Origin: Verrucomicrobiales bacterium
GTDB lineage: Bacteria; Verrucomicrobiota; Verrucomicrobiia; Verrucomicrobiales; V1-33
NCBI GenBank assembly: GCA_028293125.1
Contig: JAQGPJ010000025.1
Location: 36,184-100,183, forward strand
Length of the DNA: 64,000 nt
Reading direction: 5' to 3'
Shown here piece by piece: positions 19,467 through 26,863 of this stretch. Every line of letters begins with the position of its first letter. The stretch's first letter is position 1. A program made the translations under genes and the position numbers. The notes beneath the pieces are model-generated. The model saw nothing but the letters and a program-made list of their open reading frames with translations. It made no database searches and had not been told where the DNA came from.

Positions 19467-20282
19467 ATGAATAGCCTGTTGATCATTGTCGGGACTGCCG
19501 CTCTGGGGTATGCCCTGCGCACTTTTGCTCACCCGCTCCCCCGTAAATTGGGAGCGCTCAGCTACTTGGTGGCCAGTTATGCCGCCGGGCTGAGCCTGAC
19601 GGGGGTGCATGCCGGCGGGGCGGCGGCGGTAGCCTCGTGGTTTCTTCTGCCGTGGGTGGAGATCGTGCTGCGGGTGCGCCGGCTGCGGCTGCCGCTGGAG
19701 AAAAGCCTGCGCCATCGGTTTCCGCCGAGCCGTCAGGACTTCCCGCAACTGGTGGAGCTGACGGGGGAGCTGGAGTCGGAGGGTTTTGAGCAGACGGACG
19801 ACGCCGGCTTTGACTGGCAGGAGATGCGGCAGTTCCTTCGGGTCTGCTACCACGCGCCGTCGAAGACGCAGGCCATCATCCACCTGAACCAGCAGTCCAA
19901 TCTGAGCGTGGTGTTCGTGAGCATCACCAGCCGGGCGTTGGACGGGCGGATCATCACCAGTTCGAACTACCCTTTTTCATGGACCATGCAGGCACCGCCG
20001 AATCTGGTGCTGCACCGGGTGCCGGGAGCGGACTCCTTCGCCGCCCTGCTTGCAGAGCACCGCGCCATGCTGGCGGAACGGTCCATTGGCGAGAATGACC
20101 TGACCACCCCCGGAGCCGAGGGGCTGGCGGAACAGTTGCAGGCGGATCTGGACCAGCAGGTAAAGCACAACCTGCTGCGCGGGCTCATTGTGAAGGCGGG
20201 GGGGGGCACCTTCCGGTATTCCTGGCGCGGGTGTTTTTATCTGTGGGCCCAGCTGGTGAAGGATATGGTGCGCTTCGCGTGA
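19467..20282 (+). CDS. Membrane protein of unknown function
   Basis: A 271-aa protein if it starts at the ATG of MNSLLIIVGTAALGYAL; an in-frame TTG 39 bp upstream is possible. The N-terminus has two hydrophobic segments (residues about 3-20 and 30-63), the second with LSYLVASYAAGLSL and a Gly/Ala-rich stretch. A soluble domain of about 200 residues follows, rich in charged residues, without cysteine clusters or catalytic motifs that I recognise. It follows the giant TPR gene in the same direction, but the heptamer hairpin lies between them. Co-expression is therefore possible but not shown. I do not recognise the family. Confidence 0.65.
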   Translation: MNSLLIIVGTAALGYALRTFAHPLPRKLGALSYLVASYAAGLSLTGVHAGGAAAVASWFLLPWVEIVLRVRRLRLPLEKSLRHRFPPSRQDFPQLVELTGELESEGFEQTDDAGFDWQEMRQFLRVCYHAPSKTQAIIHLNQQSNLSVVFVSITSRALDGRIITSSNYPFSWTMQAPPNLVLHRVPGADSFAALLAEHRAMLAERSIGENDLTTPGAEGLAEQLQADLDQQVKHNLLRGLIVKAGGGTFRYSWRGCFYLWAQLVKDMVRFA

Positions 20283-20411
20283 TCCACCAAGGGGCTGGGT
20301 CCGTTGTTGATCTGTCCGGAGTGACCGCCGCCCGCCCCCGCCGGACAGGGAGAAAGGTTCCGTTTGGAAAGAAAAGGCTGGAAGCCGGAACCGCGATAAA
20401 TTTTTGACCCC

Positions 20412-20996
20412 ATGAACCCGGCCAATGCCATCACGGTAGCCCGTATCCTACTCATCCCGGTTTTCACCGGGCTGGCGGTGGTCTATGGACGGAGCGTGGA
20501 GGCCGGCAGCCCGGATGAAAAATACCGCTGGGCGGCGGTGGCGGTCTTTCTGACAGCCTCGCTGAGTGACTGGCTGGATGGCTGGGTGGCGCGGCGGTAT
20601 CATCTTCAATCCCGACTGGGCAGCATGCTGGATCCGGTGGCGGACAAGGCACTGGTGCTTGCGGCTCTGCTGACACTGTCCCTGACCACCTGGCCGGGGG
20701 ATCATCAACTGCCGATGTGGTTTCCGATCCTGGTGATCGGCAAGGACATCCTTTCCTTTGGCGGGGCATGGCTTATCCATCACAGCGTGGGCCGGGTCAT
20801 TATCCGCCCGCACTGGACAGGCAAAGTCTCCACAGTGGCTCTCTTGACCACCCTTGCCTGGGTGATGCTGCGGCTGACATGGGTGCCCACGATCGTCCCG
20901 GTCATCGTGGCCTCAGTGTTCGTCGTGGCCTCCGGAATTGCCTACATCGTGGACTGTTCCGTGCAAATCCGGGCGGGAGCGGCCCCTTCCCGGTAA
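20412..20996 (+). CDS. pgsA: CDP-alcohol phosphatidyltransferase, probably phosphatidylglycerophosphate synthase
   Basis: An integral membrane enzyme (194 aa) that transfers a phosphatidyl group from CDP-diacylglycerol to an alcohol, most likely glycerol-3-phosphate, the committed step to phosphatidylglycerol. The complete family signature D-x2-DG-x2-AR-x8-G-x3-D-x3-D is present: D53, D56, G57, A60, R61, G70, D74 and D78 in SDWLDGWVARRYHL followed by RLGSMLDPVADK. The N-terminus NAITVARILLIP is also typical of PgsA. Several hydrophobic helices follow. The length fits PgsA (about 180-200 aa). Other CDP-alcohol transferases share the signature, so the acceptor is inferred. Confidence 0.85.
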   Translation: MNPANAITVARILLIPVFTGLAVVYGRSVEAGSPDEKYRWAAVAVFLTASLSDWLDGWVARRYHLQSRLGSMLDPVADKALVLAALLTLSLTTWPGDHQLPMWFPILVIGKDILSFGGAWLIHHSVGRVIIRPHWTGKVSTVALLTTLAWVMLRLTWVPTIVPVIVASVFVVASGIAYIVDCSVQIRAGAAPSR

Positions 20997-21009
20997 GGGG
21001 GAAAGTTCT

Positions 21010-21103
21010 CAGTTTTACAGTTTTCAGTTTTTAGAAATGAAGCTGAATCCGCATGCTGAAGCCGGGAGGTATTGCTCACGGCGTTCTGAGAACTGAAAAC
21101 TGT
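21010..21103. repeat. CAGTTTT heptamer repeats forming an inverted repeat
   Basis: Copies of CAGTTTT occur at 21010-21016, 21018-21024 and 21025-21031. A 13-bp stretch, ACAGTTTTCAGTT (21017-21029), is perfectly complementary to AACTGAAAACTGT (21091-21103). The arrangement (heptamers, about 60-bp spacer, complementary heptamers) copies that of the 19.3-kb repeat with an unrelated heptamer. It lies just after the phosphatidyltransferase gene. Confidence 0.75.
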
Positions 21104-21111
21104 TAAATCAA

Positions 21112-21145
21112 AAACCCTCTCCGCCGCAGTGGGAGGAGAGGGTTT
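21112..21145. terminator. Bidirectional intrinsic terminator
   Basis: A perfect 11-bp stem (AAACCCTCTCC at 21112-21122 with GGAGAGGGTTT at 21135-21145) and a 12-nt loop. On the minus strand the stem is followed by TTTTT, suiting the end of the minus-strand small secreted protein gene. It lies between convergent genes and may serve both. Confidence 0.8.
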
Positions 21146-21156
21146 GAAATTTGAAA
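21143..21156. repeat. (TTTGAAA)2 heptamer
   Basis: Two tandem copies of TTTGAAA. The same 14-mer occurs in the opposite orientation at 35566-35579 behind clpB, so this is a recurring intergenic short repeat. Confidence 0.7.
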
Positions 21157-21174
21157 ACCAGCAGTTTCGGAGGC

Positions 21175-21594
21175 TCAGTTGAACTGCTCGCGGTTGTGCT
21201 GCACGCCGGAGACGAATCCGAACTCAGGCGGGAATTCGAGGTAGCCGGTGCTGGGGTGGGTGGACTCCCGGAGGCTTTCAGGATAAGGAGCCTTGTAGGT
21301 GCCCTTGTAGGCCGGGAAGGGGAAAGTCACGAGTTCGAAAATACCGAAACCGAGGCGGGCAACTGTCTTGCGGGTGCCGTGGATCAGGCCGTAGGAGGCT
21401 GCGGCGGAATTGCCTTCCTCACGGGTGGTCTTGGCGAACTGGGTCGGGATTTCCGTCACGCCATAAACGATGTTCGAAAGGGCGCGGCTGAGCTTGCGGA
21501 TAGGACCGTTTTTCTCAGTGGGAGGGGCTTGGAAGTCGGCCATGCTCACGCCGGCAATGCCGACGGTCATCAGAATCAGGATGGTCTTTTTCAT
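21175..21594 (-). CDS. Small secreted protein resembling the TIGR04073 exosortase-associated family
   Basis: A 139-aa exported protein. MKKTILILMTVGIAGVSMA is a clear signal peptide with probable cleavage before DFQAPP. The mature part contains RKLSRALSNIVYGVTEIPTQ, which resembles the family pattern of TIGR04073 (RKLGRG-SN---G--EIP), a set of small proteins reported from exosortase-carrying Verrucomicrobia and relatives. A later hydrophobic stretch, ARLGFGIFELVTFPFPAY, could associate with the membrane. The protein carries no PEP-CTERM sorting tail and no exosortase is present in this window, so its link to that system is by family name only. A strong hairpin terminator follows. Confidence 0.7.
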   Translation of the reverse strand: MKKTILILMTVGIAGVSMADFQAPPTEKNGPIRKLSRALSNIVYGVTEIPTQFAKTTREEGNSAAASYGLIHGTRKTVARLGFGIFELVTFPFPAYKGTYKAPYPESLRESTHPSTGYLEFPPEFGFVSGVQHNREQFN

Positions 21595-21693
21595 AAAAAA
21601 ACTGTGGTGCGGGCAACCTAGCGGGGCGCACGATTCTTTGGCAACATGTAATTTCGGATTTTTGGGTCCAAATCTTATGGAAATCCCGCCTTT

Positions 21694-23136
21694 TCAGACG
21701 GGACGGAGGGTGTGCCAGTCCGTGGCCTGTTCATATGCCTGAGCTGCACGGAGGATCACGGCTTCTCCCAAAGGCGGACCGAGAAGCTGAAAACCGATTG
21801 GGAGCGCAGGGCTGCCGCTGGTGAAGCCGCAGGGCACGCTGATGCCGCAGATGCCGGCCAGATTGGCAGCGATGGTGAAGATGTCGGCCAAGTACATTTG
21901 CAGCGGATCGCTGCTGTGCTCGCCGAATTTGAAGGCCGGGGCCGGGCTGACGGGGCAGGCGAGAACATCGACTTTGGCAAAAGCCTCCCGGAAATCCCGC
22001 CGGATCAGCTGCCGCACCTTCTGCGCCTTGGTGTAGTAGGCATCATAGTAGCCGGAGCTGAGCACGTAAGTGCCCAGGATAATGCGGCGCTTCACCTCCG
22101 CACCGAACCCTTCAGCGCGGGAGCGGTCGTAGAGGTCGCGCAGATCTTTCGGATTTTCACAGCGGTGTCCGTAGCGGATGCCGTCGAAGCGCGCCAAATT
22201 GGCGGAGGCCTCGGCGGTGGCGATAATGTAATAGACCGCGACTGCCGCGGAGGTGTGGAGCAGGGAAACCGGAATGATCTCCGCCCCTTGGCTTTCCAAT
22301 TCGCGGATGGCACCCTGCACGGCGGCCTCCACCTCCGGATCAGTGCCAGGAATGAAATACTCCGCCGGCAGGCCGATGCGCAGGCCCCTCACCCCGCTGC
22401 GCAGGGTGGCGCTGAAGTCCGGCACGGGCTGCCGGATGCAGGTGGAGTCCGAGGGATCGGGTCCGGCGATGGCCTGAAGGACCAGCGCGGCGTCCTCCAC
22501 AGTGCGGGTCAAGGGGCCTGCCTGATCCAGCGAGGAGGCGTAGGCGGTGATGCCGTAGCGGGATACCCGGCCATACGAGGGCTTGAGGCCCACGATGCCG
22601 CAGAAGGAGGCCGGCTGCCGGATGGAGCCCCCGGTGTCCGTACCCAGGGCGGCCACTGCCTCCCCGGAGGCCACGGCGGCGGCGGATCCCCCGCTGGAGC
22701 CGCCCGGCACGCGGGTGGGATCCCAAGGATTCCGCGTGATTTGAAGAGCGCTGTTCTCCGTGGACGATCCCATGGCGAACTCATCCAAGTTCAGCTTTCC
22801 GAACGGCACCGCCCCGGCACTTCGCAGCCGCGAAACCACGGTGGCGTCGTAGGGGGAGGTGTATTTGCCCGCCAGAATCCGGGATCCGCAGGTGGTCGGC
22901 TGGTCCTTGACGTTGATAAGATCCTTTACCCCGATGGGAATTCCGCCCAGCGGCCGTGAAAGATCGGCGGTCTCCGCCTCCGCCAAGGCGCGGTCAAGGT
23001 CGCGGAAAAGGTAGGCTCCGATTTGGCTGTCCGTCCGGGAGATTTGGCTCTCCACACTGCGGAGGAGATCGGCGGGGGAGATTTCCCGCGCCAGAAGCTG
23101 GCGGCGCAGGGTGGCGATGGGCTGGGTGTGCAGCAT
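21694..23136 (-). CDS. gatA: Aspartyl/glutamyl-tRNA(Asn/Gln) amidotransferase subunit A
   Basis: The amidase subunit of GatCAB (480 aa). It releases ammonia from glutamine so that misacylated Glu-tRNA(Gln) or Asp-tRNA(Asn) can be amidated in the cytosol. The amidase catalytic triad is visible: Lys71 in [10 protein letters not shown], Ser147 in [12 protein letters not shown] and nucleophile Ser171 in [16 protein letters not shown]. The length matches the family (about 480-490 aa). gatC lies 157 bp upstream on the same strand, the normal C-A order; gatB is not in the window. Confidence 0.97.
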   Translation of the reverse strand: MLHTQPIATLRRQLLAREISPADLLRSVESQISRTDSQIGAYLFRDLDRALAEAETADLSRPLGGIPIGVKDLINVKDQPTTCGSRILAGKYTSPYDATVVSRLRSAGAVPFGKLNLDEFAMGSSTENSALQITRNPWDPTRVPGGSSGGSAAAVASGEAVAALGTDTGGSIRQPASFCGIVGLKPSYGRVSRYGITAYASSLDQAGPLTRTVEDAALVLQAIAGPDPSDSTCIRQPVPDFSATLRSGVRGLRIGLPAEYFIPGTDPEVEAAVQGAIRELESQGAEIIPVSLLHTSAAVAVYYIIATAEASANLARFDGIRYGHRCENPKDLRDLYDRSRAEGFGAEVKRRIILGTYVLSSGYYDAYYTKAQKVRQLIRRDFREAFAKVDVLACPVSPAPAFKFGEHSSDPLQMYLADIFTIAANLAGICGISVPCGFTSGSPALPIGFQLLGPPLGEAVILRAAQAYEQATDWHTLRPV

Positions 23137-23293
23137 GGGGAACAGAGAAAGGATCAGGAAACAGCCGGTGACCGGGAATGCGGGTATTGGAAAAGACAGG
23201 CTTCAGGCCATGGAACGGCGGAGCAGTGTGAAGGAAATCGGGGACGACGGTGCGGAAGCGGAAACCTGAATCCTGAAAACGTCCTTTTTCCTT

Positions 23294-23587
23294 TCATTCC
23301 ACCACTTTGGGGACCATGAACTGATCTCCGGAGCGGCGCGGGGCATTAAGCAGGGCGGACTCCATCGGCTGCGGAGAGCGCGATTCATCAGCACGGGTGA
23401 AATCAAAGGCTTCCGCATCGTGGGTGCCGGGCTCGATGCCGGTGGTGTCAATTTCGTTCAGCTGCCCGATGTAGTTCAGAATCCGCTCCAGCTGGGAAGC
23501 GTAAACGGCCTCCTCCTCCGGAAGAAGCTGGAGCCGCGCCAGACCGGCGGTGTAGTGGATGTTGAGGGAGGATTCCGGGAGATTCAT
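23294..23587 (-). CDS. gatC: Aspartyl/glutamyl-tRNA(Asn/Gln) amidotransferase subunit C
   Basis: The small structural subunit (97 aa) that stabilises GatA and GatB. The family pattern is clear: an N-terminal helix with HYTAGLARLQLLPEEE, then LERILNYIGQLNEIDTTGIEP and an R-D end region (TRADESRS). The length is typical. It precedes gatA in the same direction and most likely forms one transcript with it. Confidence 0.95.
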   Translation of the reverse strand: MNLPESSLNIHYTAGLARLQLLPEEEAVYASQLERILNYIGQLNEIDTTGIEPGTHDAEAFDFTRADESRSPQPMESALLNAPRRSGDQFMVPKVVE

Positions 23588-23723
23588 GAATGCCGTGTCC
23601 TGTCACGGATCGCCCCGCCGGGCAAGAGCGGGAATGCGGTGGTGCTCCGGACCCTCGAAAAGGATGTAAATCAATGGGATATCCGGTAGAGACAGGGACA
23701 TTTTTGAAGTCTTATTAAACCCT

Positions 23724-25112
23724 ATGCAGCCATTGACGATCTCCCCCCGCTTCACCCCTCCACTGGACCCCGGCTTCATGCCGCCGGTTCTGTGGAATCA
23801 GGCCTACGAGGCCAGTGCCGCCGGCGGGGAAAAACTGGTGGTGGCCTTGGAGGGGGAGAATGGCCGGATTTCGGTGCATGAGACCAAAGTGCGCTCGGAG
23901 ACCGATGCGGAGACACTGCGCTATGTGGAGCGTCTGGTGAAGTTCCTCCTGTGGATGCGCGGCGGCTGGCGGCTGGTGATCGGTGGTCCCGCGGAAATTG
24001 GTCAGGCCATCCGGAATATTTACTCAGCTAACGGAGACCGGGCTTTCGACGCGGAGTTGATGACCCGGGTTTACGGTCGGGCGTTCACCGTGGAGATCAC
24101 CACGGCGGAGGCGGCTCCGGATGCCTGGGAGTCCGGCGCGGAGGTGGGTGGGCATCTGGACGGATGCCGCATCGGATTCGACCTCGGCGCCAGCGACTAC
24201 AAGGTCGCCGCCGTAAAGGATGGCGAGGTGGTTTACAGCGACGAGTTCGCCTGGGATCCGCGCGCGCAGAAGGATCCTGATTATCATTATCAGCATCTCA
24301 ACGCCGGCCTGAAGGCCGCCGCCGCCCACTTACCACGCGTGGACGCCATCGGAGGCAGCTCCGCCGGCGTGATTGTCAACAATCGGTTCATGGTGGCCTC
24401 CCTGCTGCGCTCCATTCCGGAGGACCGGCTGGAGGAGGCGCGCGGCCTTTTCGAAAGGCTGCGGCTGGAATGGAATGTGCCGCTGGAGGTGGTCAACGAC
24501 GGGGATGTAACCGCCCTCGCCGGTGCCATGTCCCTGGGCGAGCGCGGCGTGCTCGGCGTGGCCATGGGGTCCAGCGAGGCGGCGGGTTTTGTGGACCGCG
24601 AGGGCTGCATGACCGGCTGGCTCAGCGAGCTGGCGTTCGCCCCCGTGGACATGAATCCGGAGGCTCCCCGGGACGAGTGGTCCGGCGATGCCGGAGTGGG
24701 CGCGCTGTATTTTTCCCAGCAGGCCGTGGGCCGGCTGCTGCCCGCCGCGGGCATTCCCGTGCCCGCCGACATGCCGCTGCCCGAGCGCTTGCGGCTGGTG
24801 CAGCTGCTGATGGCGGAGAAGGATCCGCGCGCTCCGGCCATTTACGAGACCATCGGGGTTTACCTGGGATACACAGTGGCCCATTATTTCCAGTTTTACG
24901 GGTTCAGCCACCTGCTCATCCTGGGCCGCGTAACTACTGGAGCGGGTGGAGAGATCATTCTCTCCAAGGCCCGGGAGGTGCTGGAGGCGGAATTTCCCGC
25001 CATCGCCCGGCAGGTGAGCGTGCGTCTGCCGGACGAGAAAAGCCGCCGTGTGGGCCAGGCCTGCGCCGCCGCCAGCCTGCCTGCCCTGCGCCATGAGGCT
25101 CTGGTCAGATAA
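23724..25112 (+). CDS. ROK-like sugar kinase / ASKHA-fold protein
   Basis: A 462-aa protein with the actin-like ATPase (ASKHA) fold. GFDLGASDYKVAAV near residue 152 fits the phosphate-1 motif, VVNDGDVTALAGA near 257 matches the ROK catalytic and sugar-binding Asp region, and GVAMGSSEAAGFVD fits the phosphate-2 region. About 145 residues precede the ROK-like core and do not resemble a helix-turn-helix. No ROK zinc-binding cysteine signature was seen, so it is a divergent member. It is 45 bp upstream of a PIG-L deacetylase in the same direction, which suggests joint work on an N-acetylated sugar. The substrate is unknown. Confidence 0.75.
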   Translation: MQPLTISPRFTPPLDPGFMPPVLWNQAYEASAAGGEKLVVALEGENGRISVHETKVRSETDAETLRYVERLVKFLLWMRGGWRLVIGGPAEIGQAIRNIYSANGDRAFDAELMTRVYGRAFTVEITTAEAAPDAWESGAEVGGHLDGCRIGFDLGASDYKVAAVKDGEVVYSDEFAWDPRAQKDPDYHYQHLNAGLKAAAAHLPRVDAIGGSSAGVIVNNRFMVASLLRSIPEDRLEEARGLFERLRLEWNVPLEVVNDGDVTALAGAMSLGERGVLGVAMGSSEAAGFVDREGCMTGWLSELAFAPVDMNPEAPRDEWSGDAGVGALYFSQQAVGRLLPAAGIPVPADMPLPERLRLVQLLMAEKDPRAPAIYETIGVYLGYTVAHYFQFYGFSHLLILGRVTTGAGGEIILSKAREVLEAEFPAIARQVSVRLPDEKSRRVGQACAAASLPALRHEALVR

Positions 25113-25156
25113 GTAAGAAGAGAAAATCCGTTATTCCCCAGGCTTTTTTCCGACTC

Positions 25157-26017
25157 ATGCAGTTTTCCCAACCTTCCGCCACCGTTCTCATCCCGGACGG
25201 TGCCTCCATGCCCCATGCCCTTTCACGGGTGACCCATCTGGGGATCGGCGCCCATCAGGACGATCTGGAGTTCATGGCCTTCCACGGCATCGCCGCCTGC
25301 TTCCATTCCCGGGAGGATTGGTTCGGCGGCGTCACCTGCACCAACGGGGCGGGCAGTTCCCGCATCGGGCCGTATGCCGGCCACACGGACGCCGATATGA
25401 TGGCCGTGCGCCGCACGGAGCAGGAACTGGCGGCCCGCGTTGGGCGCTACGGCTGGATGGCGCAGCTGGACCACCCCAGCAGTGTGGTGAAATCCCCGGA
25501 TAACTCCCGCCTGCGCGATGATCTGCGCGGCATCCTGAGCCTCTGCCGTCCGCGCCTGGTTTACACCCACAATCCCGCCGACAAGCACGACACTCATCTG
25601 GGGGTGACTGTCGCCCTGCTGGAGGCCATCCGCTCCCTGCCGCCGGACCAGCGCCCCCAGACGGTGCATGGCTGCGAAGTTTGGAGAAATCTCGACTGGA
25701 TGGAGGATGCCGACAAGGTCGTCCACAATGTCTCCGGACACGATTGCCTGGCGGCTGCCCTGAACGGTCTTTTTGATTCCCAGATCGCCGGCGGCAAACG
25801 CTACGACCTCGCGGTCATGGGCCGCCGCCGGGCCAATGCCACGTTCTTCGACTCCCACAGCACGGATGACAGCGACTCCCTGGCGTTCGCCATGGACCTC
25901 ACGCCGCTGATCCAGGACGACTCGCTGGATATTCTGGATTTCACTCTGACCCACGTGGAGAAGTTCGCGGCCAGCATCCGGGAGAAGCTTGGGCGGCGGC
26001 TGGGGCGGGGAGTGTGA
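25157..26017 (+). CDS. PIG-L (LmbE-like) family deacetylase
   Basis: A zinc-dependent N-deacetylase of the PIG-L/LmbE family (286 aa). The metal and catalytic motif AHQDDLE (family AHPDDE) begins near residue 34, and the third metal ligand probably lies in KHDTHLGVTVALLEAI (family H-DH). Relatives remove acetyl groups from GlcNAc-linked substrates. Here the Pro of AHPDD is replaced by Gln, which is uncommon but leaves the two Asp residues. It follows the ROK-like kinase by 45 bp. Together they suggest deacetylation and phosphorylation of an amino sugar, an inference from context. Confidence 0.85.
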   Translation: MQFSQPSATVLIPDGASMPHALSRVTHLGIGAHQDDLEFMAFHGIAACFHSREDWFGGVTCTNGAGSSRIGPYAGHTDADMMAVRRTEQELAARVGRYGWMAQLDHPSSVVKSPDNSRLRDDLRGILSLCRPRLVYTHNPADKHDTHLGVTVALLEAIRSLPPDQRPQTVHGCEVWRNLDWMEDADKVVHNVSGHDCLAAALNGLFDSQIAGGKRYDLAVMGRRRANATFFDSHSTDDSDSLAFAMDLTPLIQDDSLDILDFTLTHVEKFAASIREKLGRRLGRGV

Positions 26018-26065
26018 TTGATTGCGGGTTTGATACAGCAGGGCAGGCAGGTTCCCAGCCGGAAC

Positions 26066-26493
26066 TCAGGTGTCATAATCCCCGCTGTCCCACGGTTCGT
26101 AGAACGCCATGTAGTTTCCGGGCTGCATTTCGACAACCCATTCATCCCCGTCATCCTCAGGGGCGCATGGAATAAGCCCGAATGCCGTTCCGAAGTGTTC
26201 GACCTCGAATGGCTGTATTTCTATGCGGCAATATTCAACCGGTCCAGCTCTGCAAGCCTCTGCTCAAAAATATGGGCCACCTGCTCTTGGTCCTGCTCTT
26301 CACGTGTGCCGAGGTCATCAATCCGCGCTTCCAGAAAACGGCCCTGCTCATCAAAAAGGTAGAGAGCCATAAACTCACGAACCCTTGGAATGAATGGTGT
26401 TGTGAGCAGGAACTGACGGCCATCCGGCAAACAGCCGATGTGACGGGCATGGTGATCGTCGTGCTCAATCGCGATAAGTTCCGGTTTGCTCAT
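26066..26493 (-). pseudogene. Small conserved-looking hypothetical gene with an internal frameshift
   Basis: From the ATG at 26493 the sequence reads MSKPELIAIEHDDHHARHIG and continues sensibly to LAELDR. The natural continuation then moves to another frame (EYCRIEIQPFEVEHFGTAFG) and ends at 26066 with WDSGDYDT. Both halves are protein-like with coherent codon use, and the summed length is one base short of a multiple of three. One base has therefore been lost near 26230-26245, truncating an about 142-aa cytosolic protein to about 90 aa. I do not recognise a function. Whether the indel is real or a sequencing error cannot be decided here. Confidence 0.65.
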
Positions 26494-26863
26494 AGGGAGG
26501 AGTATGCTTTGGATCCGATGAAAGCCAGCCGCTGATTGATATTGTGAACAGTTTTGACTCCCTTGAAAAGGTAGATCCGGCAAATTTTCATAATTAAGCA
26601 AAATGCGTAAAAACCCCGCATCACCCGAAAACGGATCGCCAGCTTTATGGAAATTATTTACAAGGCAGTTCAAGAAAATAAAACTTCCTTAAAATTATTG
26701 AATAACTTCCTTTTTCCGGCAAAAGTTTTGTGCTACCTGTGAATTACAGGAATTTCTGATATTTTGAGAAAACGAACCATCTTGACTGCTTGAATTTCTG
26801 GAATGGCGTGTGTGGTGGATTTACACGTTGCATTTCGCGGGAGCGCACTAGTTTGGCGGCTCT
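26494..26863. other. AT-rich intergenic region upstream of the Agl23-like gene
   Basis: About 370 bp, noticeably AT-richer than the surroundings (especially 26580-26770), lying between two divergently transcribed genes. It holds the near-palindrome CCTGTGAATTACAGG (26736-26750) and presumably the promoters of both neighbours. No coding sequence or convincing complete promoter was identified. Confidence 0.5.
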
